From the NCBI GenBank assembly GCA_023443285.1, contig JAEZVB010000073.1, positions 1 through 33,948 of the forward strand: DNA of 33,948 bases, written 5' to 3'. Below the pieces are notes generated by a model. The model had not been told where the DNA came from, did no database searches, and saw only the letters and a program-made list of their open reading frames with translations. The stretch comes from Bacillota bacterium. Lineage in GTDB: Bacteria > Bacillota > Negativicutes > Sporomusales > Sporomusaceae. Below are positions 17,154 through 24,259 of the stretch, in pieces (within the stretch, counting starts at the first letter, position 1; the number at the start of each line of letters is the position of its first letter). The position numbers and the translations under genes were made by a program.

Positions 17154-17537
17154 CTACCTCACAATATCATCAACATCCGCAGAATTCTCGGATATAACTT
17201 TAACAACAACGCGATTAGGCAAACATACAATTTGCTGTGGCGGTGTACTTATCCACCCGAATTGTATGCATATTTTATCAGAGCAATCGGCATCTTTCAT
17301 ACGCACGCGCCCATCTTTATATTCAATAATATTATAACCGTTAGAGCCATCCACTCTAACTTCGCCTGCATAACCCTGCCGCAATGGCAAGGACTTAATC
17401 ATTTTACCATCAACAGTAATAATTACACTTTTAGCTTGGCTGTTGTCCCCAGAAATATAATATATATTAAGGCCAATACCTAATAATGCAGATGTTACCA
17501 GTACAACTGCTAACCATTTGTCGGCTTTTGTCAACAT
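17154..17537 (-). CDS. NusG domain II-containing (EetA-like) exported protein
   Basis: A 127-residue protein with an N-terminal membrane anchor (about 8-28) and an extracytosolic NusG_II domain (PF07009). The domain shows DADCSDKICIQFGWI and IVCLPNRVVVKV, including three Cys that are conserved in the family. Despite the name it is not a transcription factor. The function is unknown; linkage with the Gx-family gene suggests a membrane complex, possibly for lipid, quinone or flavin redox work. It begins a new unit just after the rnf terminator, with a likely promoter upstream. The ribosome site is weak (AGGGTGG). Confidence 0.82.
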   Translation of the reverse strand: MLTKADKWLAVVLVTSALLGIGLNIYYISGDNSQAKSVIITVDGKMIKSLPLRQGYAGEVRVDGSNGYNIIEYKDGRVRMKDADCSDKICIQFGWISTPPQQIVCLPNRVVVKVISENSADVDDIVR

Positions 17538-17567
17538 CAGTTTGCCACCCTGCTCATATTCTATTAT

Positions 17568-17596
17568 ATTTTACATTAAAATATGGGTTATTGCAA
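17568..17596 (-). promoter_or_regulatory. Likely promoter of the NusG_II-to-mre unit
   Basis: On the minus strand TTGCAA (17591-17596) and TAAAAT (17568-17573) are 17 bases apart. They lie 31 bases before the ATG and downstream of the rnf terminator. The -35 matches only four of six positions; an overlapping TATAAT is nearby. Confidence 0.45.
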
Positions 17597-17628
17597 ATAA
17601 TACGCGGTTAAAACTTACACATACCCAT

Positions 17629-17663
17629 AGTAAAAGAGGAGGGATTTCCCCTCCTCTTTTACT
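17629..17663 (-). terminator. Terminator of the rnf operon
   Basis: A perfect 15-bp stem, AGTAAAAGAGGAGGG/CCCTCCTCTTTTACT, with a 5-base loop starts 19 bases past the rnfB stop. The T-rich arm supplies the tract, so it could act in either direction. Confidence 0.9.
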
Positions 17664-17681
17664 ATCAATACTTGTGTTGTA

Positions 17682-18539
17682 TTATGCTACTGTATCTTCG
17701 TTGCCTGGTATCACTCCAAGCACCGCTTTTCTAATCGCCTTTGTCGGACATTTAGCCAGACAAACAGGATCAGTACATTTTTCCATACATACTTTAGCAT
17801 CAACAACGGCTAGGCTATTATCCATCTTTATGGCGCCATGTGGACATTCTTTCATGCATAATGTGCAGCCGATACAAGCAGCCCCGCAGGCTTTTTTAGC
17901 CACAGGCCCCTTGTCGTGTGAGTTACAATTAACGCGAACGGCAGCCCCTAGCGGCATCATCGTAATAACATGTTTCGGGCAAAGCGTTTCGCACTTACCA
18001 CAACCCGTACATTTATCCGGATCAATGAGCGGCAAACCATCTTCACTCATAGTCATAGCACCAAACGGACAGGCCTTCACACAAGTACCTAAGCCTAAAC
18101 AACCATATTTACAGCTTTTGTGACCACCAAATAACAAATTGGCAGCTACACAATCCTCTACACCATGATACTCACTGGCTTTAACAGCCTTAGCATGACT
18201 ACCGGCACAACGAACTTGAGCAATTCGCGGCTCAACCTCTGCTGCTGATTTACCTGTCAAATCACCAACTAGTTTTGCCACCGGAGCCTTTCCAGGTATA
18301 CAAAGGTTAGGCGCTACATCTGGATTAGTTACTACGGCTTCAGCATAAGCCATACACCCAGCAAACCCGCAGGCACCACACTGACCTTTTGGCAGCACGT
18401 CTTCTACAACGTGAATTAACGGATTTACCTCAATAGCCATTTTTTTATTGGCGTAAGCCAATACAAGTCCAAAGATAATACCCAGACTTGTCATTATCAC
18501 AAGTATTATTAGCGAATGTTGAACAACTCCATGTTCCAT
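17682..18539 (-). CDS. rnfB: Rnf complex subunit B (iron-sulfur)
   Basis: A 285-residue subunit that passes electrons from reduced ferredoxin into the membrane-bound Rnf complex. An N-terminal membrane helix (8-30) is followed by a 4Fe-4S domain with Cys54, Cys57, Cys62 and Cys80 (GQCGACGFAGC). Further clusters are CLGLGTCVKACP, CTGCGKCETLCP, CIGCTLCMKECP and CMEKCTDPVCLAKCP, so several 4Fe-4S centres are expected. It is the last gene of the operon, as in acetogens and clostridia. The ribosome site is AAGGAG about 13 bases from the ATG. Confidence 0.97.
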   Translation of the reverse strand: MEHGVVQHSLIILVIMTSLGIIFGLVLAYANKKMAIEVNPLIHVVEDVLPKGQCGACGFAGCMAYAEAVVTNPDVAPNLCIPGKAPVAKLVGDLTGKSAAEVEPRIAQVRCAGSHAKAVKASEYHGVEDCVAANLLFGGHKSCKYGCLGLGTCVKACPFGAMTMSEDGLPLIDPDKCTGCGKCETLCPKHVITMMPLGAAVRVNCNSHDKGPVAKKACGAACIGCTLCMKECPHGAIKMDNSLAVVDAKVCMEKCTDPVCLAKCPTKAIRKAVLGVIPGNEDTVA

Positions 18540-18567
18540 TTACTTCTCACACTCCTTTCTAATTACC

Positions 18568-19146
18568 TTATAGCGGAATCATACCTGAAAAACCCAGGAA
18601 GGATAGGGCAAGCATGCCTGCCAGTATAAAGGCAATGCCTAATCCTTGCAGAGTTTGGGGAACGTCTGCATACTGGAGCTTTTCCCGCAGGCTGGCCATA
18701 AGAATAAGCGCAAGAGCAAAGCCGACACCAGATCCAAAGGCGTTGACAACGCTTTTTAGAAAACCAAAATTTTCTGTAGCATTAATGAGCGGTACACCCA
18801 AAATAACACAGTTAGTAGCAATTAGCACTAAGTAAATTCCCCACATCTCATAGAGAGCAGGTGCATATTTCTTAATAGCAATTTCCAAAAACTGTACGCA
18901 AACAGCCATTAGCACTACAATAACTACAATTTTCAAGAATACTAAGTCATAAGGAACAAGAATAAAGTTATATACCATCCATGCAAGAGACGACGATATA
19001 GTAAGGATAGAGGCAACCGCCATACCCATACCTATAGATGCATTTAAGCTCTTAGAAACTCCAAAAAAGATACACAAACCTAGAAAACGCGTAAGAACAA
19101 AGTTGTTTACAATTGCCGCGCCCATAAATAGCAGAAAGTATTCCAT
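18568..19146 (-). CDS. rnfA: Rnf complex subunit A (membrane)
   Basis: A 192-residue membrane subunit with six predicted helices, homologous to RnfE and to NqrE/NqrD. The first segment (AAIVNNFVLTRFLGLCIFFGVSK) holds the conserved Cys that binds the intramembrane iron-sulfur centre with RnfE. It forms part of the ion channel core. The ATG overlaps the rnfE stop by one base (TAATG), and AGGAGTGAGG precedes it. Confidence 0.97.
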   Translation of the reverse strand: MEYFLLFMGAAIVNNFVLTRFLGLCIFFGVSKSLNASIGMGMAVASILTISSSLAWMVYNFILVPYDLVFLKIVVIVVLMAVCVQFLEIAIKKYAPALYEMWGIYLVLIATNCVILGVPLINATENFGFLKSVVNAFGSGVGFALALILMASLREKLQYADVPQTLQGLGIAFILAGMLALSFLGFSGMIPL

Positions 19147-19814
19147 TATACAGCCTCACTCCTTTGCATAGTAAGCTGTGATGCGGCTTTATCTTTTGCC
19201 GCTTGCTTATCTTGATATTCACCGATAACATTAAACATACCAATCATAAGCCCGATCACCATAAATGCTCCTGGTGCAAGAATCATAATCATAGGACCAT
19301 TATATGATTGAGGAAATACCTGCATTACCATGGAGGTACCACTAAGGATAACACCAGTACCAAACAGTTCGCGAACCACACCAATAAATACCATAGCAAC
19401 GGTAAAACCAAAACCCATACCTAAACCATCAACAGTAGAAGCTATTACGCTATTTTTCATAGCAAACACTTCAGCACGAGCCAAAATAATAGCAAATACC
19501 ACCACTAACTCTAAGTAAAGGCCTAGTTCTTTATAAACGGCGGGTGCATAAGCTTCAAGCACTAAAATTGTTAAAGTAACAATAGTAGCAATAATAGTAA
19601 TAAATACAGGTACCCGAACCTTAGGGTTAACAAATTTCTTTACGATCGATACTACTGTATTGTTAGCAGTAATAACAGCCATAACACATAAACCCATTCC
19701 TAATGCATTAAAGACTGTTGAGGTAACCGCCAGCGCCGGACAAAGACTTAACGCAAGGCGGAATATGGGGTTCATTTCAAAAATACCTTTTTTAAATATT
19801 TCCCAATAATTCAT
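19146..19814 (-). CDS. rnfE: Rnf complex subunit E (membrane)
   Basis: A 222-residue membrane subunit with six helices. Conserved residues include NPIFRLALSLCPALAVT, whose Cys helps hold the intramembrane iron-sulfur centre, and FAIILARAEVFAMKN. I chose the ATG at 19814 because GAGGTG lies about five bases upstream; a GTG at 19829 would overlap rnfG but has no ribosome site. A short charged tail (about 198-222) is cytosolic. Confidence 0.96.
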   Translation of the reverse strand: MNYWEIFKKGIFEMNPIFRLALSLCPALAVTSTVFNALGMGLCVMAVITANNTVVSIVKKFVNPKVRVPVFITIIATIVTLTILVLEAYAPAVYKELGLYLELVVVFAIILARAEVFAMKNSVIASTVDGLGMGFGFTVAMVFIGVVRELFGTGVILSGTSMVMQVFPQSYNGPMIMILAPGAFMVIGLMIGMFNVIGEYQDKQAAKDKAASQLTMQRSEAV

Positions 19815-19825
19815 ATTCACACACC

Positions 19826-20401
19826 TCACTTCTTCTGGCTAGCTGAATACGCGGCAACTTCTTCTACAGCTTCCCTAATGCCTTTCGTAACAGCTCGGGA
19901 AGTAATTGTTGCACCTGTCAGCGCCTGGATATTTTTATCGGTGGGAACCTTTACAACTTCCATATCTTTCGGATCTTTACTTGCGAATTGCTTGCGAAAC
20001 TTCGGTTCAACCATTTTATCGCCAAGGCCTGGAGTTTCAGCATGCTTTAACACCTTAAAATCCATTGCCTTGCCATCAGTTGTTACAGCAGCAAGCATGT
20101 CAATTTTACCTGCATATCCTTTACCGCTAGCTGGCACTACATAGGCAATAACCTTGCCTCCTTTTATCCCCGCATACCAGCCTTCTTTTCCTTCAATAGC
20201 TTTAAAGGATTCAGCATCTTTAACAAGTTCTTTCATTGCATCATTTTTTGCCTTAACACGTTGCTCAGCAGCAACTGGCTCAGTGATAGCGAACGCAGTA
20301 GCAAGAATAACCCCTGAAAGAAAACATGTTATACCAAGATTCATAGCTATTTTTAAAACACTATTATTCTTGTCATCATGTGCATGTTCATCATGTGCCA
20401 T
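19826..20401 (-). CDS. rnfG: Rnf complex subunit G (covalent FMN)
   Basis: A 191-residue subunit with an N-terminal His/Asp-rich stretch (HDEHAHDD), one membrane helix (about 18-40) and an external FMN-binding domain. The flavinylation motif is TGATITS near residue 168, where the second Thr would carry FMN by a phosphoester bond set by ApbE. No apbE is in the window. I prefer the ATG at 20401 (nine bases from GGAGG) over the ATG at 20407, which lies only three bases from it and follows the rnfD stop directly. Confidence 0.95.
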   Translation of the reverse strand: MAHDEHAHDDKNNSVLKIAMNLGITCFLSGVILATAFAITEPVAAEQRVKAKNDAMKELVKDAESFKAIEGKEGWYAGIKGGKVIAYVVPASGKGYAGKIDMLAAVTTDGKAMDFKVLKHAETPGLGDKMVEPKFRKQFASKDPKDMEVVKVPTDKNIQALTGATITSRAVTKGIREAVEEVAAYSASQKK

Positions 20402-20407
20402 GGTCAT

Positions 20408-21382
20408 TTACCTCCTTGCCCCAAATTTCGCAGGCTTAACCAAAAGGTCAATAGCTGGCGTTACGCAGTTCATGAGCAATATGGCATAGCAAACGCCTTC
20501 CGGATAGCCGCCCAACAAGCGGATTAATACAGTGAGTGCACCAGCACCAACTGCAAATATAATTTGCCCTTTAATGGTAATCGGAATGGTGACCATATCA
20601 GTCGCCATGAAGAATGCGCCTAAAATAAGTCCGCCTGACATCATATGCATGATTGGATCATGTCCGAAGGCGGCAGTTAAAACGCCGACAGTAGCAATCA
20701 TACATACCGGAATCTGCCAGTTGATATAACCGCGATAAATTAAGAATATACCGCCTAAAATTAATAGCAGTGCCGAAGTCTCACCCATACTACCGCTGCG
20801 CGAACCCAAAAACAAGGATTGATACATGGTTACCTTATCACCAAAAATTGAAACAAGGCTTTCATACCCTTGCAGTTTTAAAATACCTAGCGGAGTAGCC
20901 GAAGTAACTCCGTCAATTTTACTTGCCATTTGTGGCCAAGTTGTCATTGCTACAGGCCATGAAGCTAAGAGGATTGCACGTCCTACAAGAGCCGGGTTAA
21001 ATATGTTATAGCCCAGGCCACCCATAGTATGTTTGGCTACAGCAATCGCCGCCACAGTACCAAATACAGGCATGTACCAAGGTAAGGTCGAAGGAATATT
21101 CATAGCCAGTAAAAGGCCGGTCAAAAAGGCACTGCCATCATTAATAGTAATCGGCTTATTCTGCCATTTTTGAATAAGATATTCTGTTGCCATAGCAACA
21201 ACAATACAAAGAACCATAGTAGTTAATGCCGGCATTCCAAAACGGTATACCGAGAAAAGAGCTGCAGGCGCCAATGCCAGATTAACTGCCCACATAATTT
21301 TGGCAATAGACTCGTCGCACCTGATGTGCGGCGATGCCGAAACTGTTAAGGTACCTACATCAAGTTTTACTTCTGCACTCAT
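20408..21382 (-). CDS. rnfD: Rnf complex subunit D (membrane, covalent FMN)
   Basis: A 324-residue polytopic subunit with about nine or ten helices. The flavin attachment motif SATPLG is in IDGVTSATPLGILKL near residue 162. Other conserved stretches are TINDGSAFLTGLLLAMNIP and MGGLGYNIFNPALVGRA. It takes part in electron flow to NAD+ and ion translocation. The ATG at 21382 has AGGAGG eight bases upstream; the frame also opens at a GTG at 21391 that overlaps this site. It follows rnfC by 12 bases. Confidence 0.96.
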   Translation of the reverse strand: MSAEVKLDVGTLTVSASPHIRCDESIAKIMWAVNLALAPAALFSVYRFGMPALTTMVLCIVVAMATEYLIQKWQNKPITINDGSAFLTGLLLAMNIPSTLPWYMPVFGTVAAIAVAKHTMGGLGYNIFNPALVGRAILLASWPVAMTTWPQMASKIDGVTSATPLGILKLQGYESLVSIFGDKVTMYQSLFLGSRSGSMGETSALLLILGGIFLIYRGYINWQIPVCMIATVGVLTAAFGHDPIMHMMSGGLILGAFFMATDMVTIPITIKGQIIFAVGAGALTVLIRLLGGYPEGVCYAILLMNCVTPAIDLLVKPAKFGARR

Positions 21383-21394
21383 ACCGCCCACCTC

Positions 21395-22723
21395 CTATTT
21401 CTTCTGCGCAGCTGCAGCCGCTGCTGCGTTTTGCGCTTTAGATAATTTGATATAGTGAACAATATTGCGCTTAGCCGGACATACATATACGCATGAACCG
21501 CACTCTACGCAATCAAGAAGACTATATTCTTCCTTGGCAACAGCAAATGCATTGCGCTGTCCAAGAATACTGAGCATACTGGGGACAAGACCCATCGGAC
21601 AGGCATCTACACAGCGTCCACAGCGAATACACGGCTGCTCAGGCCCGATATTAACATCGGCTGCACTCAGCGCCAAAATACCAGAAGTACCTTTAATTAC
21701 TGGCACATCAAGAGTACGCTGTGCCATACCCATCATCGGTCCACCCATAATTACTTTCACTGGTTGCTCTTTAAAGCCGCCACACATAGCTACAGCATGA
21801 GCAAAAGTTGCCCCTACCCGTAATAAAATATTTTTAGGTTCAGCAATGGCACCACCAGTAACAGTAGCAACACGCTCAATCAGAGGAATACCTTTTTCAA
21901 CAGCATCAGCTATGGCAACTAAGGTACCCACGTTTTGAACAACGACGCCAACGTCCATAGGTAATCCGCCTGACGGCACTTCTCTGTCCAAAATTACTTT
22001 AATTAATGTTTTTTCTGCGCCCTGTGGATATTTGGTCTTAAGCGGTACAACTTCAATGGTGGAACCAGAGCAGGCTTTGCGGATAATTTCAATGGCATCA
22101 GGTTTGTTTTCTTCAATACCAATATAGCCTTTGCTTACGCTTAAAATTTTCATGGCAATTTTCATGCCGACAACAATGCGCTCGGTTTGCTCTAACATTA
22201 CCCGGTGGTCAGCCGTCAAATACGGTTCACACTCAGCGCCGTTAAGAATAAACGCATCAATAGGTTTTTCCGGAGGAGGCGACATTTTTACATGTGTTGG
22301 GAAAGTAGCCCCGCCCATGCCGACAAGACCTGCTAAGCGAACAGTTTCCTTGAGTTCTTTAGGATCCATTGACTGCCAGTCGCGATTTAGTGGCATACCT
22401 GGTGCCCACTCATCTTGACCGTCACTTTCAATGACAACAGCCTGACAGGTTCCAAATACCGGATGGGGATATTCAGCAATTTCAGTTACTTTTCCTGATG
22501 TTGAAGCATGAATGGGACTGGCAACAAAGGCTTGCGCCTCAGCTATTACCTGTCCTTTTTTGACCAAATCCCCCACCTTGACTACCGGCGCGCAAGGCGC
22601 TCCTATATGCTGCCTGGTAGGAATGATGACTTTTTCCGGTATGGATGCCACTTCAATTGGTTTAGCAGCCGTATACCGTTTGCGGTCGTCGGGATGAACC
22701 CCCCCGCGAAAGGTTTTTGCCAT
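21395..22723 (-). CDS. rnfC: Rnf complex subunit C (NADH-binding, iron-sulfur)
   Basis: A 442-residue cytosolic subunit that binds NAD(H) and FMN. The N-terminal barrel-sandwich region (residues 30-90) includes HIGAPCAPVVKVGDLVKKGQ. The Gly-rich nucleotide fold is LVGMGGATFPTHVK near residue 130, with EPYLTADHR following. Two 4Fe-4S motifs are CIRCGRCVDACP and CVECGSCVYVCP near residues 367-420. It ends in an Ala/Lys tail. The ATG has AGGAG nine bases upstream. It is second in the operon, after the RseC-like gene. Confidence 0.97.
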   Translation of the reverse strand: MAKTFRGGVHPDDRKRYTAAKPIEVASIPEKVIIPTRQHIGAPCAPVVKVGDLVKKGQVIAEAQAFVASPIHASTSGKVTEIAEYPHPVFGTCQAVVIESDGQDEWAPGMPLNRDWQSMDPKELKETVRLAGLVGMGGATFPTHVKMSPPPEKPIDAFILNGAECEPYLTADHRVMLEQTERIVVGMKIAMKILSVSKGYIGIEENKPDAIEIIRKACSGSTIEVVPLKTKYPQGAEKTLIKVILDREVPSGGLPMDVGVVVQNVGTLVAIADAVEKGIPLIERVATVTGGAIAEPKNILLRVGATFAHAVAMCGGFKEQPVKVIMGGPMMGMAQRTLDVPVIKGTSGILALSAADVNIGPEQPCIRCGRCVDACPMGLVPSMLSILGQRNAFAVAKEEYSLLDCVECGSCVYVCPAKRNIVHYIKLSKAQNAAAAAAAQKK

Positions 22724-22773
22724 ACTTTCACTCCTTTTGCTTGGTGCAGTTTAATCGCTTATCTTAAGCCGTC

Positions 22774-23214
22774 CTATGGCAAAATGCGGGTGATAACTGG
22801 TCGCATTTTATCATTAGTCCTGGCCTTGCGATCATAATACCTAATGTAAATCAGGGATAAGACAACTGCGGCAACTCCGCCGCCAATCTGGTACCACATT
22901 GAGTCAGGCGCCATTTGGGTATCTGCAAGATAAGAACCGGCAAATACTCCCGCAACAGCAGCAATAAGCGGTAACATATAAACAATAAAAGCAGCTTTTA
23001 ACATGTTAACTTGTTGTACTTCAATAGCTACCCGTTGCCCCTTTTGAGCCCCTACCGTATTGAGGGCTTCTACCACTATGGCACTATTGCCTGGGCAACT
23101 GCCACAATTTTCACAATCACTATGACGGCTGGCCTTAACTTTAGCCATTCCATCAAATACTTCTAACACTATGGCTTCTTGTTCCTTTTCCAGTGGTATT
23201 TCCCCCCTTTCCAA
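22774..23214 (-). CDS. RseC/MucC-like membrane protein leading the rnf operon
   Basis: A protein of up to 146 residues in the RseC (SoxR-reducing system) family, with a Cys cluster (CENCGSCPGNS) in the N-terminal part and two membrane helices (about 70-92 and 103-122). RseC homologues commonly travel with rnf; they may aid assembly or redox tuning, but this is unproven. The start is uncertain. The TTG at 23214 has no ribosome site, whereas AAAGGGGGG stands eight bases before an in-frame CTG at 23193, which would give MEKEQEAIVLEVF, a better match to the family. There are 50 bases to rnfC. Confidence 0.85.
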   Translation of the reverse strand: MERGEIPLEKEQEAIVLEVFDGMAKVKASRHSDCENCGSCPGNSAIVVEALNTVGAQKGQRVAIEVQQVNMLKAAFIVYMLPLIAAVAGVFAGSYLADTQMAPDSMWYQIGGGVAAVVLSLIYIRYYDRKARTNDKMRPVITRILP

Positions 23215-23442
23215 TAAGATAGAGTTTACATATCTTCTTGCTAAAACGGAATATATATATTCGCTCTTACTAAAATAGTTACCTGCCTATTAATCCAAAT
23301 TACTTTTTTCACTATAGTTGACTATAGCTTTCGGTAAATTTCAAAAATTCCAACTGTATTTACAATACCAGATTTTCAGATAAATTACTATAGTTTTTGT
23401 GAAATTTTGTACAAAAAACTATAGCATATATAAAAAAAATTT
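23215..23442 (-). promoter_or_regulatory. Upstream region of rnf with CTATAG repeats and a Rex-like site
   Basis: This AT-rich, gene-free stretch precedes the rnf operon. ACTATAG occurs four times (23311, 23321, 23387, 23418); the first two are ten bases apart, about one helix turn. The other two form the ends of a 37-bp inverted repeat (23388-23424), whose centre TTGTGAAATTTTGTACAA resembles the operator of the redox sensor Rex (TTGTGAA-N4-TTCACAA) with two mismatches in one half. A -10-like TATAGT within the first repeat pair may be part of the promoter. Function is inferred. Confidence 0.45.
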
Positions 23443-23467
23443 CCGAACACTGTTTTGTAGTGTTCGG
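23443..23467 (-). terminator. Terminator of the 23533-24090 gene
   Basis: CCGAACACT/AGTGTTCGG form a perfect 9-bp stem with a 7-base loop. On the minus strand it is followed by AAATTTTTTTTATA. It separates the hypothetical gene from the rnf promoter region. Confidence 0.88.
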
Positions 23468-23532
23468 ATGGGTTAATTTTCACATTTATATATTATAACA
23501 ATATATTCGATTTTATCTATTTCTAAAGCAAG

Positions 23533-24090
23533 TTACTCAGATTTTTCTTTGTTTTCTTTACTTAATGCTGTTCTAATTACTTCTTCTTCCGGAACCATTA
23601 CTTTCTCTGGTAGCTTAACCTGTAATGCCGCCAAAAACTCCGACCCAGGTTTAAAGTAAAAACGTCGATTCTCTATCTTGCCCCGGAATCCCGGTGCAGT
23701 ATATGCCAGTGTCCAGACATCACGTCCATCAAGCGCCGAGTTGAAACGGTATGTTCGGCGAAATTTGATAACACCAATCAGTTGAGGTTTATAGCGATAA
23801 ATACCAAAAATATCACGATAAGGAACCTCATGGGTTATCTTGCCTAAAAGACCACGCTTTGTCAGTCTGAGAACTTTTTTGTCCATTTCATAGGTGTATT
23901 TAGCAGCAATACGCTCAAGCAGAACAAATAAAACTAAGCCTTCTGACATCAGTTCCAAAGGCTTGAATGAACCAAGCACAAGCCACTTGTAAAGCGAAAA
24001 AATGACAAGAACCGCAAAGATTGCTACGGCTATTGCCATTATAATAGCGTTTTTCTTAGTTATCTCAGACTGCACTACCATTTTTTCCAA
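23533..24090 (-). CDS. Unrecognised membrane protein with PH-like soluble part
   Basis: About 185 residues that I cannot place in a named family. Two hydrophobic segments (AIIMAIAVAIFAVLVIFSLYKWLVL, then ELMSEGLVLFVLLERIA) are followed by a beta-rich, basic region (YTYEMDKKVLRLTKRGLLGK, VPYRDIFGIYRY, RRTYRFNSAL, WTLAYTA). That layout is like bacterial PH-domain membrane proteins. The tail is charged. The start is uncertain: TTG at 24090 has GGAGG 11 bases upstream, ATG at 24081 is three codons later, and the frame stays open to a TTG at 24219 without a site. The gene lies between two terminators and so is probably transcribed alone. Confidence 0.6.
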   Translation of the reverse strand: MEKMVVQSEITKKNAIIMAIAVAIFAVLVIFSLYKWLVLGSFKPLELMSEGLVLFVLLERIAAKYTYEMDKKVLRLTKRGLLGKITHEVPYRDIFGIYRYKPQLIGVIKFRRTYRFNSALDGRDVWTLAYTAPGFRGKIENRRFYFKPGSEFLAALQVKLPEKVMVPEEEVIRTALSKENKEKSE

Positions 24091-24221
24091 ATTAATCGAA
24101 TCCTCCGTTATGCTTTGTTCCCCTACTGGCAGAGAAACATTATTAAAGCTTTCTTCTCTTTCTGACTGGCAAATTCCTGTGTAGTCATGAAAAAAACACA
24201 CTTCTATAGAAGAAAACAAGA

Positions 24222-24242
24222 GGCCGGGTAATTATCCCGGCC
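24222..24242 (-). terminator. Terminator of the MatC-type transporter gene
   Basis: GGCCGGG/CCCGGCC form a GC-rich stem around a short AT loop, 17 bases past the stop at 24260. On the minus strand it is followed by TCTTGTTTTC. It isolates the transporter gene from the next gene. Confidence 0.85.
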
Positions 24243-24259
24243 TATCTTATTACTCCAAA

